A stretch of DNA of 64,000 bases. It comes from Halostagnicola sp. A-GB9-2. GTDB taxonomy: Archaea; Halobacteriota; Halobacteria; Halobacteriales; Natrialbaceae. The translations under genes were made by a program, and so were the position numbers. The notes beneath the pieces are model-generated. The model was not told the DNA's origin. It saw nothing but the letters and a program-made list of their open reading frames with translations, and searched no databases. Position 1 is the first letter of the stretch. The number at the start of each line of letters is the position of its first letter. This document shows, in pieces, positions 60,979-64,000 of this stretch. Where the stretch lies: NCBI RefSeq assembly GCF_030068615.1, contig NZ_JASJOC010000007.1, positions 62,001-126,000 on the forward strand. The letters run 5' to 3'.

Positions 60979-61368
60979 CTAGTCGAGCGAAGCGATCGCA
61001 TCCAGTTCGACGCGAACGTCGTCGGGGAGCCTCGACGCTTCGATGCAGACTCTGGCGGGGGGCGTCTCGCCGAACCTGGCACCGTAGGCCCGGTTGACTC
61101 GCTCGTAGTCCTCGAGATCCGTGAGATAGACGGTGACTTTGATCACGTCCTCGAGACCGTTCCCGCCGGCAGCGTCGACGACCGCGGCGATATTATCGAG
61201 GATCTGGTCGGTCTGTGCCGCGATATCGCCGTTGACGACCTCGTCCGTCGCCGGATCGACTGGCCCGTACCCGGAGACGTAGAGCGTCCCATCGTCGCGG
61301 ACGCCCTGTGAGTAGGGGTTGTCGTTGCTCGGCGCACCGTCGGTTTCGATTGGTTCGGGTTCAGTCAT
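60979..61368 (-). CDS. RidA-family enamine/imine deaminase
   Basis: A 129-residue RidA (YjgF/YER057c/UK114) protein. It has PYSQGVRDDGTLYVSGYGPV near the start, TDQILDNIAAVVDAAG, DVIKVTVYLTDL and the signature block PPARVCIEASRLPDDVRVELDAIA with the conserved Arg (of PARV) that binds the carboxylate. RidA hydrolyses reactive enamines and imines released by PLP enzymes. The ATG lies six bases after the stop of the aminotransferase gene upstream, so they form an operon. The threonine-dehydratase-like enzyme at 52179-53411 is another possible source of its substrate. Confidence 0.93.
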   Translation of the reverse strand: MTEPEPIETDGAPSNDNPYSQGVRDDGTLYVSGYGPVDPATDEVVNGDIAAQTDQILDNIAAVVDAAGGNGLEDVIKVTVYLTDLEDYERVNRAYGARFGETPPARVCIEASRLPDDVRVELDAIASLD

Positions 61369-61374
61369 CTGCGA

Positions 61375-62745
61375 TCAGTTCGCTCCGGTCGTCTGTTCGA
61401 TCGCCTCCACGATGACGTCGAGGGCCGTCTCAGCAAGCTCGTAAGTGAGCACGAGCGGCGGGAGGAATCGCAAGACGTTGCCGTGGCGACCGGCCGTCCA
61501 GACCAGCACGCCCCGTTCGAAACAGTACTGCTGGATGTCGTCGACGAGGTCGCCGTCCGGACTCCCCGTCTCGTCGACGAACTCCGCGCCGATGAACAGG
61601 CCGCGGCCGCGGACGTCCGCGAGACGTTCGGTGCCGTCGGCGGCCTCGTGGAGCCGATCCCGAATGTACTCACCAAGTTCGCGGGCGTGCGAGAGCAGTT
61701 CGTGTTCCTGAATGTACTCGATCGCACGAGTACCGGCTCGCATGCCGACGACGTGGCCGCGATATGTTCCGGCGTGGTCGCCCGGTCCCCAGGTATCGAG
61801 ATCTTCGTGGTACAGCGTCGCAGAGAGGGGGAAACCGGCACCGCCGAGGGCTTTCGCCGAGGTCATCGCGTCCGGCGTGACGCCCGCCCAGTCGCTCGCC
61901 CACCACTCGCCGGTGCGGCCGAGTCCGCTCTGAATCTCGTCGAACACAAGGACGATGTCGTTGTCGTCCGCGATATCACGCAATCCCTGCAGAAAACCCG
62001 CCGGCGGCGTTACGATGCCACCTTCTCCCTGGATCGGCTCGACGACGATACCGGCCGGGTTGGCAAGGCCGCCGTACGGATCCTCGACGATGGCCTGGAC
62101 CTCCTCGAGTGCGTGATCGACGGCCTCCTGTGGTTCCTTTTCCTGTCGGAACGGGTCCGGATACGGCGCGTGGACGACGTCAGCGAGCAACGGCGTGTAG
62201 TGTTCTTTGAAACTCTTGTTCGACGTGAGACTCATCGCCCCCGTCGTCGCGCCGTGGTAGGCCCCGCGGAAGGCGATGAGTCCGTCGCCGCCCGTGTTGT
62301 ACTTCGCGAGTTTGATCGACGCCTCGATGGCGTCGCTGCCCGTCGGTCCGCCGAAGACGACGCGATTTTCCCCCTGCAATCCCGACGGGGCGATTTCATC
62401 GAGTTTTTCAATCAACTCGAGGCGAGCCTCGGTCGGGAAGTCGACCGTGTGCACGAACTTGTCCGCCTGCTCGTGGACGGCCTCGAGAACGTACGGGTTC
62501 GAGTGGCCGACGTTGAGCACGCCGATTCCGGCGAACATGTCGATGTAGGTGTTGCCGTCTACGTCCCGTACCGTTGCTCCCTTTCCATCCTCGAACGCGA
62601 TCGGAATATCGTTCGGGTAGGCGACGGCGCTGCTGTCTATTTCGCGTTGTTTCTCGAGGAGTCTCCTGGTGTTCGGTCCGGGAACGTCCTCAACGTTCGG
62701 TGCGTCTTCGAAGTGAATCTCCTCGATGGGCGGTCCAGCCGTCAT
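61375..62745 (-). CDS. Class III PLP aminotransferase (diaminobutyrate/GABA aminotransferase-like)
   Basis: A 456-residue omega-aminotransferase. It has an N-terminal [19 protein letters not shown], a [21 protein letters not shown]-phosphate region, [27 protein letters not shown], Asp in [17 protein letters not shown] and the Schiff-base lysine in [14 protein letters not shown]. The pattern resembles diaminobutyrate-2-oxoglutarate transaminases (EctB/DoeD group) closely enough to propose that step: diaminobutyrate to aspartate semialdehyde in ectoine breakdown. 4-aminobutyrate transaminase remains an alternative. It is first in an operon with ridA. The ATG 62745 fits the TATA-like box at 62767-62777. 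Confidence 0.88.
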   Translation of the reverse strand: MTAGPPIEEIHFEDAPNVEDVPGPNTRRLLEKQREIDSSAVAYPNDIPIAFEDGKGATVRDVDGNTYIDMFAGIGVLNVGHSNPYVLEAVHEQADKFVHTVDFPTEARLELIEKLDEIAPSGLQGENRVVFGGPTGSDAIEASIKLAKYNTGGDGLIAFRGAYHGATTGAMSLTSNKSFKEHYTPLLADVVHAPYPDPFRQEKEPQEAVDHALEEVQAIVEDPYGGLANPAGIVVEPIQGEGGIVTPPAGFLQGLRDIADDNDIVLVFDEIQSGLGRTGEWWASDWAGVTPDAMTSAKALGGAGFPLSATLYHEDLDTWGPGDHAGTYRGHVVGMRAGTRAIEYIQEHELLSHARELGEYIRDRLHEAADGTERLADVRGRGLFIGAEFVDETGSPDGDLVDDIQQYCFERGVLVWTAGRHGNVLRFLPPLVLTYELAETALDVIVEAIEQTTGAN

Positions 62746-63198
62746 ACGTGGTATCAGGTGAAACAATTATAAAAAAGTGTCTACAAAAACCATATTGGCT
62801 GTACACAGATATTGATATGCACTCGATACCATGCGGCTGAGCCGGCTTTCCACCCAACCGAGCTCGTGCTACCGGTTTTTCGATCCCGATTTCTCGACGT
62901 CGAGAACCGGGAGGAAAAGCGCTGAAGGTCCCGAGACCGATTCGGTGGTCGGTCTTGTCGTTGCGCGTGTACCGGTCGATCTCGTCCGCCAGAACCCTGA
63001 TAGGATCGGTTGTACGTCATTTCCGGACAGTCGCCACCCCGCTCTGGCGACTGACCGGTAAACAGCTACAACCGACCCTATGAAACCTCGATCGCGGCTT
63101 CACCGATGGGTCACGAGAACGTGCCTCTCGGTAGCAAGAAGCATACACTACAGTAATCAAACAATCTCTTTTTATTCCTCGAGGGCATTATCTCGCCA
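62746..63198. other. Divergent intergenic region
   Basis: Contains the minus-strand promoter at 62767 and, on the plus strand, a TATA-like TCTTTTTATTC (about 63165-63175) 25-35 nt before the antiporter start. The middle has only short unrecognised frames. Confidence 0.45.
62767..62777 (-). promoter_or_regulatory. TATA-like box of the aminotransferase-ridA operon
   Basis: Minus-strand TTTTTTATAAT centred 27 nt before the ATG at 62745, giving a leaderless start. Confidence 0.6.
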
Positions 63199-64000
63199 AT
63201 GGCACTCGACTTCACCCCGACCACTGTCGACGAACTGGACCCGGATCGGCGTCCGTCGGTTCGACTCGCGCTCCTCCCGGTTCTGGCGGTCGTCGTCTCT
63301 CTTGGTATCGGATCCGCAGTGCTCGGACTCGATCCGCACGTTCCGTTGCTCTGGAGTATCGTCTTCGTCGGCGCGTTCGGGCAGTACCTCGGGTATTCGT
63401 GGGCGGACCTCTACGATGGTATCTCGAACGGCCTCCTGATGGGGCTGCAAGCGTTGCTCATCATCTTCACCATTTACGCGCTCATCGCCACGTGGGTCGA
63501 CGCGGGAACCATCCCGGCGATGATGTACTATGGTCTCGAGTTGCTGTCGCCGATGGTGTTCCTACCCGTTGCGACCGTTTTGGCCGCCGTCGTCGCGTTT
63601 GCCATCGGTTCCTCGTGGACGACGGTCGGAACCCTCGGCGTCGCGTTCGTCGGCATCGGAACCGGTCTCGGTGTTCCGAGCGCGATGACTGTCGGAGCGG
63701 TGATCTCGGGGGCGTACGCCGGCGACAAACAATCGCCCCTCTCGGATACGACCAATCTCGCCGCCGGCGTGACGAACACGCCGCTGTACGACCACATTCG
63801 TCGCATGCGGACGGGAACGCTCATCGCCTTCGGGATCGCGGTTCTCGCCTTCGCGGCACTCGGACTCCAGTCGAGCGGATCCGTCCCAGCCGAACAGGTC
63901 ATGGAGATCCAGAGCGCCCTCGCTGGAACGTACGACGTTTCGCCGCTGGTGTTTCTCCCGCTCGTGATCACGTTCGGCTTCGCCCTTCGTGGCTACCCCG
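63199..64000 (+). CDS. nhaC: Na+/H+ antiporter NhaC family, 3' end outside window
   Basis: The first 267 residues of a NhaC-type antiporter. A short hydrophilic N-terminus is followed by helices starting LALLPVLAVVVSLGIGSAVLG. The family blocks GLLMGLQALLIIFTIYALIA and AFAIGSSWTTVGTLGVAFVG appear, and then AVISGAYAGDKQSPLSDTTN with the acidic residues typical of the ion-binding region. Some NhaC proteins are amino-acid or osmolyte exchangers. Close to ectoine-related genes, a role in sodium balance or osmolyte exchange is possible. No stop before the window end. The ATG 63199 fits the TATA-like box upstream. Confidence 0.92.
   Translation, partial: MALDFTPTTVDELDPDRRPSVRLALLPVLAVVVSLGIGSAVLGLDPHVPLLWSIVFVGAFGQYLGYSWADLYDGISNGLLMGLQALLIIFTIYALIATWVDAGTIPAMMYYGLELLSPMVFLPVATVLAAVVAFAIGSSWTTVGTLGVAFVGIGTGLGVPSAMTVGAVISGAYAGDKQSPLSDTTNLAAGVTNTPLYDHIRRMRTGTLIAFGIAVLAFAALGLQSSGSVPAEQVMEIQSALAGTYDVSPLVFLPLVITFGFALRGYP

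Overview
The window comes from a halophilic archaeon (class Halobacteria). The proteins are strongly acidic, exported proteins carry twin-arginine (Tat) signals with lipoboxes, most genes have a TATA-like box about 25-30 nt before the start codon (leaderless transcription), and there is an Orc1/Cdc6 initiator beside a field of repeats. Family names come from reading motifs by eye; no database search was possible. The private origin and accessory gene content suggest a secondary replicon or an origin-bearing accessory region, but this is inference.

Region 1 (1-25.7 kb) is a pentose and plant-polysaccharide island. It has two CUT1-type ABC ATPases (one cut by the window edge), a Tat-lipoprotein sugar-binding protein, two permeases and a YesL/DUF624-like membrane protein. 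The oxidative pentose (Weimberg-type) enzymes present are a 2-keto-3-deoxypentonate dehydratase of the FAH family (XacE-like) and an alpha-ketoglutarate semialdehyde dehydrogenase (XacF-like). Hydrolases are a cytosolic GH51, an exported lipoprotein GH51-like enzyme, a GH127 beta-L-arabinofuranosidase, a GH4 enzyme, a GH31 alpha-xylosidase-like enzyme and a truncated GH5 remnant. An SDR, a Gfo/Idh oxidoreductase and a hydroxypyruvate-isomerase-like protein accompany them. Two near-identical IclR regulators lie near the two ends. Together they look built to trim arabinose- and xylose-containing oligosaccharides and oxidise the pentoses to 2-oxoglutarate.

Region 2 (25.7-42.8 kb) begins with a deletion scar (frameshifted IclR joined to a UspA tail). 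It then holds an organic-acid module: SDR/uronate-dehydrogenase-like protein, IclR regulator with candidate palindromic operators, RraA-like protein, glycerate 2-kinase, TctC solute-binding protein, zinc alcohol dehydrogenase, metallo-beta-lactamase-fold protein, UspA, TctB/TctA transporter, an MFS permease, a type I 3-dehydroquinate dehydratase and a small membrane protein.

Region 3 (42.9-45.3 kb) is a candidate replication origin: nine copies of a 20-bp element with core AACAGCGGAC (eight before and one after orc1/cdc6), two of them forming a long inverted pair around an AT-richer stretch.

Region 4 (45.5-64 kb) has a DrrAB-type ABC exporter, then a probable ectoine-catabolism neighbourhood: DoeA/EutD-like ectoine hydrolase, D-2-hydroxyacid dehydrogenase, two paralogous M20 amidohydrolases, a threonine-dehydratase-like enzyme, two class III aminotransferases, RidA, a BCCT osmolyte transporter with its own palindromic control site, and an NhaC antiporter cut by the right edge. 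Two decayed toxin-antitoxin loci (a frameshifted MazF/PemK-like toxin and a VapB with a 25-codon VapC stub) lie among these genes.
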